Source: Planctomycetia bacterium
Lineage (GTDB): Bacteria > Planctomycetota > UBA1135 > GCA-002686595
Direction: 5' to 3'
DNA: 55,158 nt
NCBI GenBank assembly: GCA_005778045.1
Contig: SXKQ01000112.1
Coordinates: 1 to 55,158 of the forward strand
Shown: in pieces, positions 17,536 to 26,268 of the stretch
Numbering within the stretch: the stretch's first letter is position 1
Layout: each line of letters starts with the position of its first letter
Notes under the pieces: model-generated
What the model saw: the letters and a program-made list of their open reading frames with translations, nothing else
Database searches by the model: none
What the model was told of the DNA's origin: nothing
Made by a program: the position numbers and the translations under genes

Positions 17536-17975
17536 CGCGCGTGCACGGCGATGGCGCTGAACTCGACGCGCGCGTTCCGCGGCAGCGCAGCGGCCCCGAT
17601 GGTCGTGCGGGCGGGCGGCGGGTTGGGGACGACGGATGCGTAGATCGCGTTCATCGCGGCGAAGTCGCCCAAGTCCGCGAGGTACACGGTCATGGACACC
17701 ATGTCGGAGAGCTCGAGACCATCGGCCGCGAGCACGGCTGCGAGGTTCGCGAGCGCCTGACGCACTTGGGCCTCGAGGCCCTCGACGAGCTCGCCGGTCC
17801 GCGGATCGATTCCGATCTGGCCCGCGAGATAGAGGTGATCGCCGGCGCGCACGGCCTGTGAGTAGGGGCCGACCGGAATGGGTGCGGCGTCGGTCCGCAC
17901 GACGGTGCGCGGAGCGGCACCGACGCAGCCGCAGGCGAGCAGGCTCAGGGCGAGGCAAGAGTGGGTGGTCCTCAT
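17532..17975 (-). CDS. Exported RidA/YjgF-family protein
   Basis: 147 residues. The mature domain is RidA-like: PIPVGPYSQAVRAGDHLYLAGQIG, LANLAAVLAADGLELSDMVSMTVYL and a C-terminus with RVEFSAIAV. The position of the RidA active-site Arg is occupied by the segment NPPPARTTIGAAALP, where R is present. RidA hydrolyses reactive enamine/imine intermediates from PLP enzymes in the cytosol. This copy instead begins with a signal sequence ending in LSLLAC, which reads as a lipobox, so it may be a lipoprotein; that is unusual for the family. ATG 17975 is chosen because it starts the signal. First gene of the coupled set. Confidence 0.88.
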   Translation of the reverse strand: MRTTHSCLALSLLACGCVGAAPRTVVRTDAAPIPVGPYSQAVRAGDHLYLAGQIGIDPRTGELVEGLEAQVRQALANLAAVLAADGLELSDMVSMTVYLADLGDFAAMNAIYASVVPNPPPARTTIGAAALPRNARVEFSAIAVHAR

Positions 17976-18107
17976 GGGTGGAATCTTGCGGGTCGAGGGG
18001 CCCCAGTCCAAGTCCCCAACGATGTTGCGAGCGATTGGCGGGTGCAGGGAGGCTCTCGGCGGGTGCTGCCGGGCTCGGACTCGCGCATTGCTGTTAGCAT
18101 TCAGGGC

Positions 18108-20477
18108 ATGTTCGTGGGTGCGCTACTGCTCGGGTTCGGGTGCATGCAAGGGGTTGTGTTCGAGCCTGCGCTCGGACGTGCGCCGGAGGGCTGTTTCGTG
18201 TCGCGCGCTGGCGGAGTGTTCGCCTGCGCGCGCCCCGGCGGGCTCGGGCTGGCGCTCGTCGGCGAACCGCGCGTGGGAGCCGCCATCGCGCTCGACTTCG
18301 GCTCCAGCGTCCCCGAGGGCGAGGGTGAGCTGTGTCGCGGCCTCGCGCGTTCGCGAGGTGGCGCCCTGCTGGCGACGGACCGCGTTTTCACGGCAGTGCG
18401 CTGGCGGGAGGTCGCTCCGGGGATCGACCTGCGCCTGCGAGAGGGCGGCGGCGGGCTCGAATACGATCTTGAGTTGCGCGACGCGCCACAGTTGAGCGAG
18501 TTCGAGGCGCGCGTGCGCGGCCATGAGGCGCTCTGGATCGGCCCTGAGGGCGAGCTCGTGATCGAGACGGCGGCGGGGCCGCTCGTTCAACCTGCGCCAC
18601 TCGCCTGGAGCGTGGATGCGGGCGAGGAGATCGCGTGTCGCTTCGTGCTGCGCGGCGAGAACTCGTTCGGATTCGAGCTCGAGCGCCTCGACGAGCGAGT
18701 GTGCATCGATCCGATGCTCCGCTTCTCGACCTACCTGACCGGCGAGTACGAGCAGGAAGTGCGCTCGATTGCGCAGGGTCCATTTGGAGTGGTGTTCGCC
18801 GCGGGTACGACGTTCTCGATCGACTTTCCGACCACGCTCGGCTCGTTCGACCCGTTCTACAACGGGGGGACCGAGGGATTCGTGTCGTGTCTCTCCGGCG
18901 ACGGCACGACGCTCGTGTGGTCGACGTTGCTCGGAGGGAGCGGCGACGACGCGATCCACTCCGTGCGCGTCACGAGCGGCGGCTCTGTCGTGGTCGGCGG
19001 AACCACGGCGTCCGCGGACTTCCCCACGACTCCCGGAGCTTTACAACCCGCGCTCAGGGGCGCGCAGGATGCCTTCGTGGCACGCCTCGAAGGATCCGGG
19101 ACCGCGCTGGAGTGGTCGACCTTTTTCGGCGGTGCGCTTGCGGATCGCTTCGGCGAGCTCGAGCTCGCGAGCAACGATGAGGTCGTGTTGTGCGGTTCCA
19201 CGCGTGGTGGTCTGCCGGCGAGCCCCGGGGCGTTCGACACGAGTTACAACGGCGGGACTTTCTTCGGCGATGCATTTGTCGCGCGCCTGCGCGCGGACGG
19301 ATCCGCGCGCGTGTGGTGCACGTATCTCGGTGGCGCTGGCGAGGAGCTCGCGCAACGCATCGCGCTCGACGCCAGCGACGAGATCGCCGTCAGCGGGACG
19401 AGCTATTCGGCACTCTTCCCGACGAGCGCCACGGCCTTCGATCGCTCGTTTTCCTCGCCCTCGGACGCGTTCGTGACGCGCTTCGACCCGAGTGGAAGCC
19501 AGCTTGTGTTCTCGACGTATCTTGGCGGCAGCGGAGAGGAGACGGTGCTCGATCTCGCGCTCGATCCGGCCGGCAGCGTGCTGTGCGTGGGGGAGGCATT
19601 CAGCGCGGACTTTCCGCTCGAACAGGCCTTCGATGCGACGTTCGAGGGCGATTCCGAGGGCTTCTTCGCACGCCTCGCGCCCGCGGGCGACGCACTCGAG
19701 CGCGCGAGCTTCCTCGGCGGAGCGGACATCGATCGCGTCGGTGCGCTCGCCTTCGACGCCCTCGGACGTGTGGTGCTCGGCGGGGACAGCCTGAGCTCCG
19801 ATTTGCCCACGACCGTCGGTGCTTGGAGCCCCGCGCCCAACACCGCCGCAGCCGGCATGGAGCGCGAGGTGTTTCTCGCGCGGCTGCCTGCGACGCTCTC
19901 CTCGATCGAGTACCTGACCTACTTCGGCTCGCGATACCCCGATCGACTCGAGGCGCTCGTGCTCGACGCCAGCGGCGAGCCGATCTTCGGTGGCGTGACG
20001 TACGGGTCGGGCCTGCCGGTGTCGGCCGGTGCCTTCCAGCCTGCCTGGAACGTGCTCGCCCTGAGCCAGGGCTATGTCGCGCGCCTCGCGCTGCTCACCA
20101 CGCCGATTCCGCTCGGCATCGCGGCCACGAACTCGCTTGGGGGCCGTGCGCAGGTGCGTTGGGAGGGGTACCCGTCGGCGACGGAGAGCGGCTTCAAGGT
20201 CGGCCTCGACCTTGCCGTTCCGCTGGCGTGGTCGCAGGTGATGCGCAGCTTGCAGACGCAGACACATCCGTACCTCGGCGGCCGGCTCTACCTCGCGCCG
20301 CCACTCAAGCGCTATTCGCGCCAGAAGACGGACTTCCTCGGCTATGCGCTGCGCGACATCCCGATCGAGCCTTGGTTGGTCGGGCAGACGCTCTACTTCC
20401 AGGTTTGGTACGAGGATCCCGGCAGCACCTACGGCGCAGCGCTCACGGAAGCGCTGCGTGTGTTCGTATATCCGTAG
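18108..20477 (+). CDS. Secreted SBBP-repeat beta-propeller-like protein
   Basis: 789 residues. The N-terminus is hydrophobic (MFVGALLLGFGCMQGVV), then an N-terminal domain of about 200 residues as in other SBBP proteins. At least seven SBBP-type repeats follow (about residues 205-660), each with a core like STYLGGSGEETVLDLALD and a following element such as VVGGTTASADFPTTPGAL. These repeats form beta-propeller blades in exported proteins of planctomycetes, myxobacteria and Bacteroidota. The C-terminus (about 665-789) is a non-repeat domain. No catalytic motif seen. ATG 18108 is chosen at the hydrophobic segment. Likely cell-surface or secreted; function unknown. Confidence 0.85.
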   Translation: MFVGALLLGFGCMQGVVFEPALGRAPEGCFVSRAGGVFACARPGGLGLALVGEPRVGAAIALDFGSSVPEGEGELCRGLARSRGGALLATDRVFTAVRWREVAPGIDLRLREGGGGLEYDLELRDAPQLSEFEARVRGHEALWIGPEGELVIETAAGPLVQPAPLAWSVDAGEEIACRFVLRGENSFGFELERLDERVCIDPMLRFSTYLTGEYEQEVRSIAQGPFGVVFAAGTTFSIDFPTTLGSFDPFYNGGTEGFVSCLSGDGTTLVWSTLLGGSGDDAIHSVRVTSGGSVVVGGTTASADFPTTPGALQPALRGAQDAFVARLEGSGTALEWSTFFGGALADRFGELELASNDEVVLCGSTRGGLPASPGAFDTSYNGGTFFGDAFVARLRADGSARVWCTYLGGAGEELAQRIALDASDEIAVSGTSYSALFPTSATAFDRSFSSPSDAFVTRFDPSGSQLVFSTYLGGSGEETVLDLALDPAGSVLCVGEAFSADFPLEQAFDATFEGDSEGFFARLAPAGDALERASFLGGADIDRVGALAFDALGRVVLGGDSLSSDLPTTVGAWSPAPNTAAAGMEREVFLARLPATLSSIEYLTYFGSRYPDRLEALVLDASGEPIFGGVTYGSGLPVSAGAFQPAWNVLALSQGYVARLALLTTPIPLGIAATNSLGGRAQVRWEGYPSATESGFKVGLDLAVPLAWSQVMRSLQTQTHPYLGGRLYLAPPLKRYSRQKTDFLGYALRDIPIEPWLVGQTLYFQVWYEDPGSTYGAALTEALRVFVYP

Positions 20478-20483
20478 CCGGAA

Positions 20484-20801
20484 TCAGCGGAAGCCGCGCG
20501 GGCGGGGGCGAGCGGCCGGCGCCGGGCTTGTGCGCGGCCCGCGACGCGAGCTCGAAGGCGCCGCGCCGCCGCGCTCGTGTTCGTCCCACGTCTCGCTCAC
20601 CAGGGGCGTTTCATGGTTGCCCTCGGCCTTGTTCATGCGGTCGGACTCGCCGCGTGTCAGCGGCTGGCCGAAGATTCCGCCCTCGTCGCGCAGGGAGTCG
20701 TTGAGTTCCCTCCACAGCGCGCGCACGAATGGCCACCAAAAGGGTGCGGTGAGCGCGATGAGCGCGTACTTGACGGGCTCGCTGTTGAGGCTGAACTGCA
20801 T
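20484..20801 (-). CDS. Small predicted membrane-associated protein
   Basis: 105 residues, ATG 20801. A hydrophobic segment with aromatic residues (YALIALTAPFWWPFVRALW, about residues 12-30) could be one membrane helix. A charged stretch with ELNDSLRDEGGIFGQPLTRGE follows, and a Pro/Arg/Ser-rich tail ends six bases from the convergent SBBP gene. I do not recognise the family. Support is the clean start, the membrane-helix-like segment and the lack of another gene in this interval. It may be cotranscribed with the upstream glutamine amidotransferase gene 64 bases away. Confidence 0.5.
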   Translation of the reverse strand: MQFSLNSEPVKYALIALTAPFWWPFVRALWRELNDSLRDEGGIFGQPLTRGESDRMNKAEGNHETPLVSETWDEHERGGAAPSSSRRGPRTSPAPAARPRPRGFR

Positions 20802-20864
20802 GCTGTCTCGCCGAGTGTATCGACTGCGCGCGCCGGGCGTCGTGAGCCGATCCCGGAAGGAACT

Positions 20865-21497
20865 TCAGGGCGTGCCCGCCGGACGCTGCAGCGGTCGCAG
20901 CAGCGCGTGGGACGCGACGGAGGGAGTTTCGCCGCATAGGCGCAGGAAGGACACGAGCAGCTCCGGACCGGACGGTGAGAGGATCGATTCGGGGTGGAAC
21001 TGCACGCCGAAGCGCGGGAGCGTGCGGTGGCGCACGATCATCGGGATGCCCTCCGCGGTCGAGCCTTCGAGCAGGAGGTCCGAGGGCCACGGATCGCGCC
21101 GAGCCGCGAGCGAGTGGTAGCGACCGACGACCAGCGGGTTGGCAAGGCCTGCGAGCCAGCCCGTACCCGCATGCAGCACCTCGCTTGCTCGCCCGTGCAC
21201 GGGTCGCGGATCCTCGTCGACCACGCCGCCATAGTGCTCGCACAGCACCTGATGACCGAGGCACACGCCGAGCATGGGCAGGTACGCGGGGGCGCTCGCG
21301 AGCAGCGCGTGGCACAGGCGAGCGTCGCGCGGCTTGCCCGGCCCCGGTCCTAGCAGCAGCCCGTGAGGAGCGAGCGCGAGCACGCCTTCGACATCGAGCG
21401 CGTCGCTGCGCACCACGCGCACCTCGACGCCGCGGGCCTGCATCGCCTGCGCGAGGTTGAACGTGAAGGAATCGTAGTTGTCGACGAGGACGATCAC
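20865..21497 (-). CDS. trpG: Glutamine amidotransferase, anthranilate/aminodeoxychorismate synthase component II
   Basis: 210 residues of a class I glutamine amidotransferase that supplies ammonia to chorismate-using enzymes (TrpE or PabB). Signature pieces are IVLVDNYDSFTFNLAQAM at the start, LLLGPGPGKPRDA, the nucleophile loop MLGVCLGHQVLCEHYGG with the catalytic Cys, and GVQFHPESILSPSG holding the catalytic His and Glu. The GTG at 21497 places the start directly at VIVLVDNYDSF. No trpE or pabB is next to it, so it cannot be said which synthase it serves; one amphibolic subunit serving both is common. Divergent from the coiled-coil lipoprotein with 43 bases between. Confidence 0.88.
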   Translation of the reverse strand: MIVLVDNYDSFTFNLAQAMQARGVEVRVVRSDALDVEGVLALAPHGLLLGPGPGKPRDARLCHALLASAPAYLPMLGVCLGHQVLCEHYGGVVDEDPRPVHGRASEVLHAGTGWLAGLANPLVVGRYHSLAARRDPWPSDLLLEGSTAEGIPMIVRHRTLPRFGVQFHPESILSPSGPELLVSFLRLCGETPSVASHALLRPLQRPAGTP

Positions 21498-21540
21498 GGA
21501 CGCTCTCGCTGCGCTGGCCTGTCGACGATAGCTTGCCGGG

Positions 21541-22020
21541 ATGCTCACGCGCAGCCTTTGGTGTGGCCTTGGCCTGATTCTCGCGATTGGCTGGCTCGGC
21601 TCCGCGTGCGGCGAAGAGCCGCGCGAACGCGGGATCCTCGAGCGGGCGGGCGAGAAGCTCGACCGTGCCGCGGAGCGCCTCGGCGACGAGTTCGGGCGAC
21701 TGGTCGAGGAATCCGACGTGGCCATCGAGCGCGCTCGCCAGCGCTTCGGGAAGCAAGACGACTCGCTCACGCACGACATCGAGAGCGCGCTCGATCGCCT
21801 CGGGGCGGAGCTGGAGCGCGGCCGCGAGAAGGCCGGGCGCGAGGCCAGCGACGCGCGCGACAAGCTCGAGCGCGAGGTGGAAGAACACCTCGCCAAGGCA
21901 CGCGAGGGGCTCGAGGAGCTCCGCCGGGCCAGCAAGGACGACTGGCAGAGGGTGCTCGACGACATCCAGCGCGAGGCCCGCGAGGCGGGCGAGGGCCTGC
22001 GCGAATCGGCCGGAAAGTAG
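21541..22020 (+). CDS. Coiled-coil lipoprotein, function unknown
   Basis: 159 residues. The signal sequence ends at LGSAC (about residues 19-23), a lipobox-like site. The rest is almost entirely charged amphipathic helix rich in Glu, Arg and Lys, with repeating patterns such as ERAGEKLDRAAERLGDEFG and DARDKLEREVEEHLAKAREG, typical of apolipoprotein/LEA-like or long coiled-coil proteins. No enzyme motif. It could be an envelope spacer or a membrane-interacting stress protein. It lies between the amidotransferase (divergent) and the HtrA protease (same strand, 135 bases downstream). Confidence 0.7.
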   Translation: MLTRSLWCGLGLILAIGWLGSACGEEPRERGILERAGEKLDRAAERLGDEFGRLVEESDVAIERARQRFGKQDDSLTHDIESALDRLGAELERGREKAGREASDARDKLEREVEEHLAKAREGLEELRRASKDDWQRVLDDIQREAREAGEGLRESAGK

Positions 22021-22155
22021 TCTCGGCTCGCTCCTGCGGGGCTGTTCGGGAGCGCGCCTGTGCGGCGTTGATGGGGCAGGGCTTGGAGCGTGGCCCGCGG
22101 TTGCCCACATTGGAGGACGCCAACGCCTGCACAGTTTCCTCCGTATCGTTCCACC

Positions 22156-23307
22156 ATGACCGAATCGCGCCTCGCCTCCCGTCGCCTGTTCCGCCCGTTC
22201 CTCGCCACGTTCGGCTTCAGCCTGTGCGCGCTGGCCCTCTGGCGTCTCGCGCCCCCGGGGCAGGCGGCAGCCTCGCGGGAGCCCGCTCCGCCCGCCGGTC
22301 TCGCCGTGCCGGCCGCGGAACGACTCGCCGAGCTGCGTGCCGATGAACAGGCGACGATCGAGCTTTTCCGGCGCAACTCCGCGGCGGTCGTGCACATCAC
22401 GAACAAGGCCCGCGTGCAGCGCTTCCTCCGCAACCCCGTCGACATGCCGGTCGGCACCGGCACGGGCTTCCTCTGGGACGAGCGCGGCCACATCGTGACC
22501 AACTTCCACGTCATCGAGCAGCAGGCGCGCGAGTCGAGCTACTTCGTGCGCTTCGTCGGCGACGAGACGGAGTACGAGGCCGAGGTGATCGGCAGCGCGC
22601 CGCACCGGGATCTCGCCGTGCTGCGTCTCGTCGAGCCGCGCAAGTTGGCCGCTCGTCCGATCGCGATCGGGTCGAGCGCCGACCTGCAGGTCGGACAGGC
22701 GGCATTTGCCATCGGCAATCCCTTTGGCCTCGACCAGACCTTGACCACGGGCATCATCAGCGGACTCGGACGCGAGATCCGCTCCGTCAGCGAGCACAAG
22801 ATCGCGGGCGTGATCCAGACCGACGCCGCAATCAACCCCGGCAACTCGGGCGGCCCGCTGCTCGACTCGCGCGGACGCCTGATCGGCGTGAATACCGCCA
22901 TCGTGAGCCCCTCGGGCGCCTACGCGGGCATTGGGTTCGCGGTCCCGGTCGACACGGTGGCGCGCGTGGTGCCCGAGCTGATCGAGCGCGGTCGCGTGCG
23001 TCGTCCGGGCCTGGGGGTCATGCTGCTCGACCCCGGGTCGGGCGCGCGACTCGGGCTCGATGGCGTGGGGATCGAGAGTGTGGTCGAGGGTGGCGCCGCG
23101 GCGGCTGCGGGCCTGCGGTCGGCGGTGCAGTCGGGCCGCTCGATCTCGGTCGACGAGATCGTCGAGATCGACGGCCAGCCGGTGCGCTCCCAGCAGAACC
23201 TGTTCGATCTCCTCGATGCCCACGAGGCCGGGGATACGGTCGAGCTCCTCGTCCGCCGGGGTGGGGAAGTGACGCAGTTCCGCGTGAAGCTGCAGTGGAT
23301 CGACTGA
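22156..23307 (+). CDS. Trypsin-like serine protease of HtrA/DegP family, one PDZ domain
   Basis: 383 residues; periplasmic protease for damaged proteins. An N-terminal hydrophobic anchor or signal (RPFLATFGFSLCALALW, about 14-30) precedes the S1C domain. The catalytic triad is visible as His in IVTNFHVIEQ, Asp in HRDLAVLRL and Ser in NPGNSGGPLLDSRGRLIG. A single PDZ follows, with the carboxylate-binding part near LGVMLLDPGSG and the element DEIVEIDGQPVRSQQNL. One PDZ, a GTGFLWDERG turn and a membrane anchor make it DegS-like in layout; DegP would have two PDZ domains. The start ATG 22156 has no strong ribosome-binding site. Confidence 0.92.
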   Translation: MTESRLASRRLFRPFLATFGFSLCALALWRLAPPGQAAASREPAPPAGLAVPAAERLAELRADEQATIELFRRNSAAVVHITNKARVQRFLRNPVDMPVGTGTGFLWDERGHIVTNFHVIEQQARESSYFVRFVGDETEYEAEVIGSAPHRDLAVLRLVEPRKLAARPIAIGSSADLQVGQAAFAIGNPFGLDQTLTTGIISGLGREIRSVSEHKIAGVIQTDAAINPGNSGGPLLDSRGRLIGVNTAIVSPSGAYAGIGFAVPVDTVARVVPELIERGRVRRPGLGVMLLDPGSGARLGLDGVGIESVVEGGAAAAAGLRSAVQSGRSISVDEIVEIDGQPVRSQQNLFDLLDAHEAGDTVELLVRRGGEVTQFRVKLQWID

Positions 23308-23344
23308 GGTTGCCAGCGAGTGGGGGGCGTGCTTGCGGAGCCCC

Positions 23345-23372
23345 TTGGACGAGCGTCCGCACTCCGTAGACT
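23345..23372 (+). promoter_or_regulatory. Sigma-70-like promoter
   Basis: TTGGAC at 23345-23350, 16-base spacer, TAGACT at 23367-23372; the downstream gene starts 33 bases later. This is a good consensus-like pair by eye and shares its -10 style with the promoter at 3295. Confidence 0.5.
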
Positions 23373-23405
23373 CGCACTCGGCACGGCTTGTCTGTGTCGG
23401 AGATC

Positions 23406-24911
23406 ATGGAGAGTTCGCGGGACACGGGAGCGGCAGTCGCTGGAGCGCATGAGCTCGGGCGCAGGGCGGCGCTTGGACTCGCGCTGTGCGTGCTCGCGTG
23501 CCGCGTGCTGCAAGCACAGGCGTTTCCGATCTACGACGACGCCTTCATCACGTTCCGCTATGCACGCCACCTCGCGGCGGGGGACGGGATGGTGTTCAAC
23601 CCCGGCGCACCTTGGGAACCGGTGCTCGGCACGACCACCCCGTTGTACGCCGCGCTGCTCGCGCTGCCGGCGCTGCTCGGGCTTGCGATCCCGCTCGCGT
23701 CGCTCGCGATCAATGCGCTGTGCGACGGCGCGACGGCGTATCTGCTCGCGCGACTCGGCGTCTCACGGCCGCTCGCGACAAGTCTCGGCGTGCTCGCCTT
23801 CGGGGCGCTGCCGGTCATCGGCCGCATCAGCGTCGGAGGCATGGAGGCGCCGCTCTTCGCGCTCCTATCGGTCGCGGCCGTCCATGCGCTGCGCAGCGAG
23901 CGACCGGCGCTCGCCGGTGTGTGCGCCGGGCTCGCGTGCACGACGCGACCCGAGGGAGTGCTGCTGCTCGTGGTGCTCTCCGCCTTCGAGCTACGCACCG
24001 TCGCGCGCGCGCTGCGCTTCCTCCTGCCTGTGGCGCTGACGGGGCTCGCGGCGGTCGCGATCCTCGCGGCGTACTACGGCGACCCGATTCCGCAGTCCGT
24101 GCAGGCCAAGGCCTCGAACCATGGGCTGGGCTGGGGGGTCGCGCGGGCGCTCGAGGTGCTGGAGCGCGGCCTGTGGCCGTCGCCGGAGATGTGGCTTGGG
24201 ATGCCGTTCGCGGCCGCGGGGCTCGTGCTCGCGCTGAAGCGAGCCTCGCGGGCCGTCGTGCTGTTCGGCCTCGGCATACTCCTCTCCTATGCAGCGGCGG
24301 GAGCGAAGACGTGGGGCTGGTACTTCTACCTGCCGCTGCTCGCGTGGTGCGTGGCTCTTGGTGAAGGCCTGGGCGCTGTGGTGGGCATCGTGCTGCGTGG
24401 GCGCGAGAATGCCCGGCGCGAGCGGGTGGGGCGCGGAGTCGTCGCCACGTCAGCGCTGCTCGCGCTCGCAGCCAGTGCCGTGTTGGCGAGTGTGCAGCGC
24501 GATCACGTCACTGGCTCGGTCTACGCGGCCATGGACACATGGTGCAGGGAGCAGGACACGCGCGGTCGGCAACCGACGATCCTCGCCACGGACATCGGCG
24601 CCATCGGCTGGTACAGCGGCACGCGCATCCTCGACAGCGAGGCGCTCGTGTGGCCTCCGGCGCGCGCCTACGAGCGGCAGGTCGACGCGATTCGCGCCGA
24701 GCTCCCGGACTATGCGCTCGTGGTCGTGAATCGTGCTCGCATGCTGCCGTTCCGTGAGGATTCGGTGGCCGAGCGCTATGAGCCGGTCGCGCGCTTCTCG
24801 ACCTACGGCCTGACACGCGACGCAGTCGACCTCGAGCCGCGCCTCGACTCGCTCGTCGACGGCTGGACGTCCGACTACGTCGTCTACCGGCGCAAGCCCG
24901 CGAGTGACTAG
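23406..24911 (+). CDS. Polytopic GT-C-type glycosyltransferase-like membrane protein
   Basis: 501 residues with about ten predicted membrane helices. The first periplasmic loop carries the D-D pair in YDDAFITFRYARHLAAGDG and a following FNPGAPWEPVLGTTTPLY, a signature of a broad family of GT-C membrane glycosyltransferases (ArnT/PMT/AftB-like) that use polyprenyl-phosphate sugars. The C-terminal 120 residues form a soluble domain with ILATDIGAIGWYSG and ILDSEALVWP. ATG 23406 is chosen; GTG 23394 and TTG 23388 are possible. The gene overlaps the last four bases of the opposite-strand sulfatase-like gene (shared CTAG). Donor and acceptor are unknown. Confidence 0.75.
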   Translation: MESSRDTGAAVAGAHELGRRAALGLALCVLACRVLQAQAFPIYDDAFITFRYARHLAAGDGMVFNPGAPWEPVLGTTTPLYAALLALPALLGLAIPLASLAINALCDGATAYLLARLGVSRPLATSLGVLAFGALPVIGRISVGGMEAPLFALLSVAAVHALRSERPALAGVCAGLACTTRPEGVLLLVVLSAFELRTVARALRFLLPVALTGLAAVAILAAYYGDPIPQSVQAKASNHGLGWGVARALEVLERGLWPSPEMWLGMPFAAAGLVLALKRASRAVVLFGLGILLSYAAAGAKTWGWYFYLPLLAWCVALGEGLGAVVGIVLRGRENARRERVGRGVVATSALLALAASAVLASVQRDHVTGSVYAAMDTWCREQDTRGRQPTILATDIGAIGWYSGTRILDSEALVWPPARAYERQVDAIRAELPDYALVVVNRARMLPFREDSVAERYEPVARFSTYGLTRDAVDLEPRLDSLVDGWTSDYVVYRRKPASD

Positions 24912-26230
24912 CGGCCGTCGTCGGCGTAGCCGAGCTCGCGCAGCGTGTGTCGCTCGGATTCCGAGAGCTCGCGGCGCTCCGTGGACGCGATGAAGGCGGC
25001 CTGCAGGCGTTCGAGCTCGCGCTGCAGGCGCGCACGCACCTCGGGATGTGCAGCACTGCAGTCGGCGCGCTCGTCCGGATCGGTGTCGAGGTCGCGCAGC
25101 TCGGCGCGCCGCAGCGCGGGCCACGCATGGAGCTTGAATCGGCCTGAGCGAATGGCGACCTGCCAGCGCTCCGGCTTGTCCTCGTAGTGGCGCGAGCTCG
25201 CAACGAGGGTGCGCTGCGAGTCGAACGGCTCGTCGCGCAGCAACGGAGCGAGCGACCGGCCTTCGGCGCGTGGCAACGCCGGTGCGTCGCACAGCTCGAG
25301 GAGCGTCGGCGCCACGTCGAGCAGGCTCGCGGGCGTGGGCTCGACGCGCGCGCGGAGTCCGGCCCCTGCGATCGCGAGCGGTACGTGCAGCATCTCCTCG
25401 TACACGCTCGAGTTGTGGCCCTGTTCGCCGTGCTCCATGAAGGCTTCGCCGTGGTCAGAGGTCCACACGATCAGCAGTGGACGTCCGGTGGCCTGCGCCT
25501 GCAGGGAACGTATGAGCTCGCCGAGGCGCGCATCCACGAAGGTGACATGCTCGTCGTACAGCGCACGCAAGCGCACGACATCGGGATGGTTCGGTGCCAG
25601 CCGGGCCCGATGCACAGCACGCGCGCTCTCGATCGAGCCGTCGACATGCGCGAGCGACTCCGACTCGGCGCTGAAGCGACCGCGGTAGGGCGCGGGGGGC
25701 TGGTAGGGCATGTGCGGCGGTGAGACGTGCACGTACACGAAGTGCGGAGCGGACGAATTCGCGAAGGCCGCGCGCGCGAGCTGGAGAGCGCGTTCGAAGC
25801 TCGCGAGTGAAAAGTCGAGCACTTCGTAGCGCTCGAATCCGCGGTCGACGCCGGTGCGCCGTCCGAGGACCGGTGTCTGCACGATGGCATGCGTCTCGAA
25901 GCCCGCGTTGCGCAAGCGCTCCGCCAGCGTGGGCAACTCGTTGGAGAGGCGCAGCTCGTCGTCGCGCGCGCCGTGGACCTCCTGCGGCTGCGACGTGAAT
26001 AGGGAGGCGACGCTCGGCAGGGTCCAGGCGGCTCCGGCACCGGCGTTCGAGAAGCGTACGCCCTTGGCCGCGAACGTGTCGAAGTTCGGAGTGGTGGGGC
26101 GCACGTAGCCTTGGCTCGACACGTGCCCCGCCGCCAAGGAGTCCGCGACGAGCACGAGCACGTTCGGGCGTTCGTCGGTGCGACCGCAGGCGGTGCAGCA
26201 GGCGAGCAGGATCCACGCAAGGACACGCAT
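24908..26230 (-). CDS. Sulfatase-superfamily lipoprotein with Thr in place of the formylglycine residue
   Basis: 440 residues. The signal ends in LLAC (C11), a lipobox. The alkaline-phosphatase-superfamily core starts RPNVLVLVADSLAAGH with metal-binding D30. The nucleophile region reads AGAAWTLPSVASLFT, so the residue at the sulfatase Cys/Ser position is T70. Type I sulfatases need C/S-x-P-x-R converted to formylglycine; here there is Thr and no Arg, as in phosphoglycerol-transferase-like members that use Thr. The second metal site is WTSDHGEAFMEHG. It is therefore more likely a phosphotransferase or phosphodiesterase than a sulfatase, or an arylsulfatase-like protein without that activity. 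Convergent with the GT-C gene, divergent from nnrE. Confidence 0.8.
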   Translation of the reverse strand: MRVLAWILLACCTACGRTDERPNVLVLVADSLAAGHVSSQGYVRPTTPNFDTFAAKGVRFSNAGAGAAWTLPSVASLFTSQPQEVHGARDDELRLSNELPTLAERLRNAGFETHAIVQTPVLGRRTGVDRGFERYEVLDFSLASFERALQLARAAFANSSAPHFVYVHVSPPHMPYQPPAPYRGRFSAESESLAHVDGSIESARAVHRARLAPNHPDVVRLRALYDEHVTFVDARLGELIRSLQAQATGRPLLIVWTSDHGEAFMEHGEQGHNSSVYEEMLHVPLAIAGAGLRARVEPTPASLLDVAPTLLELCDAPALPRAEGRSLAPLLRDEPFDSQRTLVASSRHYEDKPERWQVAIRSGRFKLHAWPALRRAELRDLDTDPDERADCSAAHPEVRARLQRELERLQAAFIASTERRELSESERHTLRELGYADDGR

Positions 26231-26268
26231 CTGGGGTACTCTCCGCAGCAGGCTAGCAGCCCGCGCCC

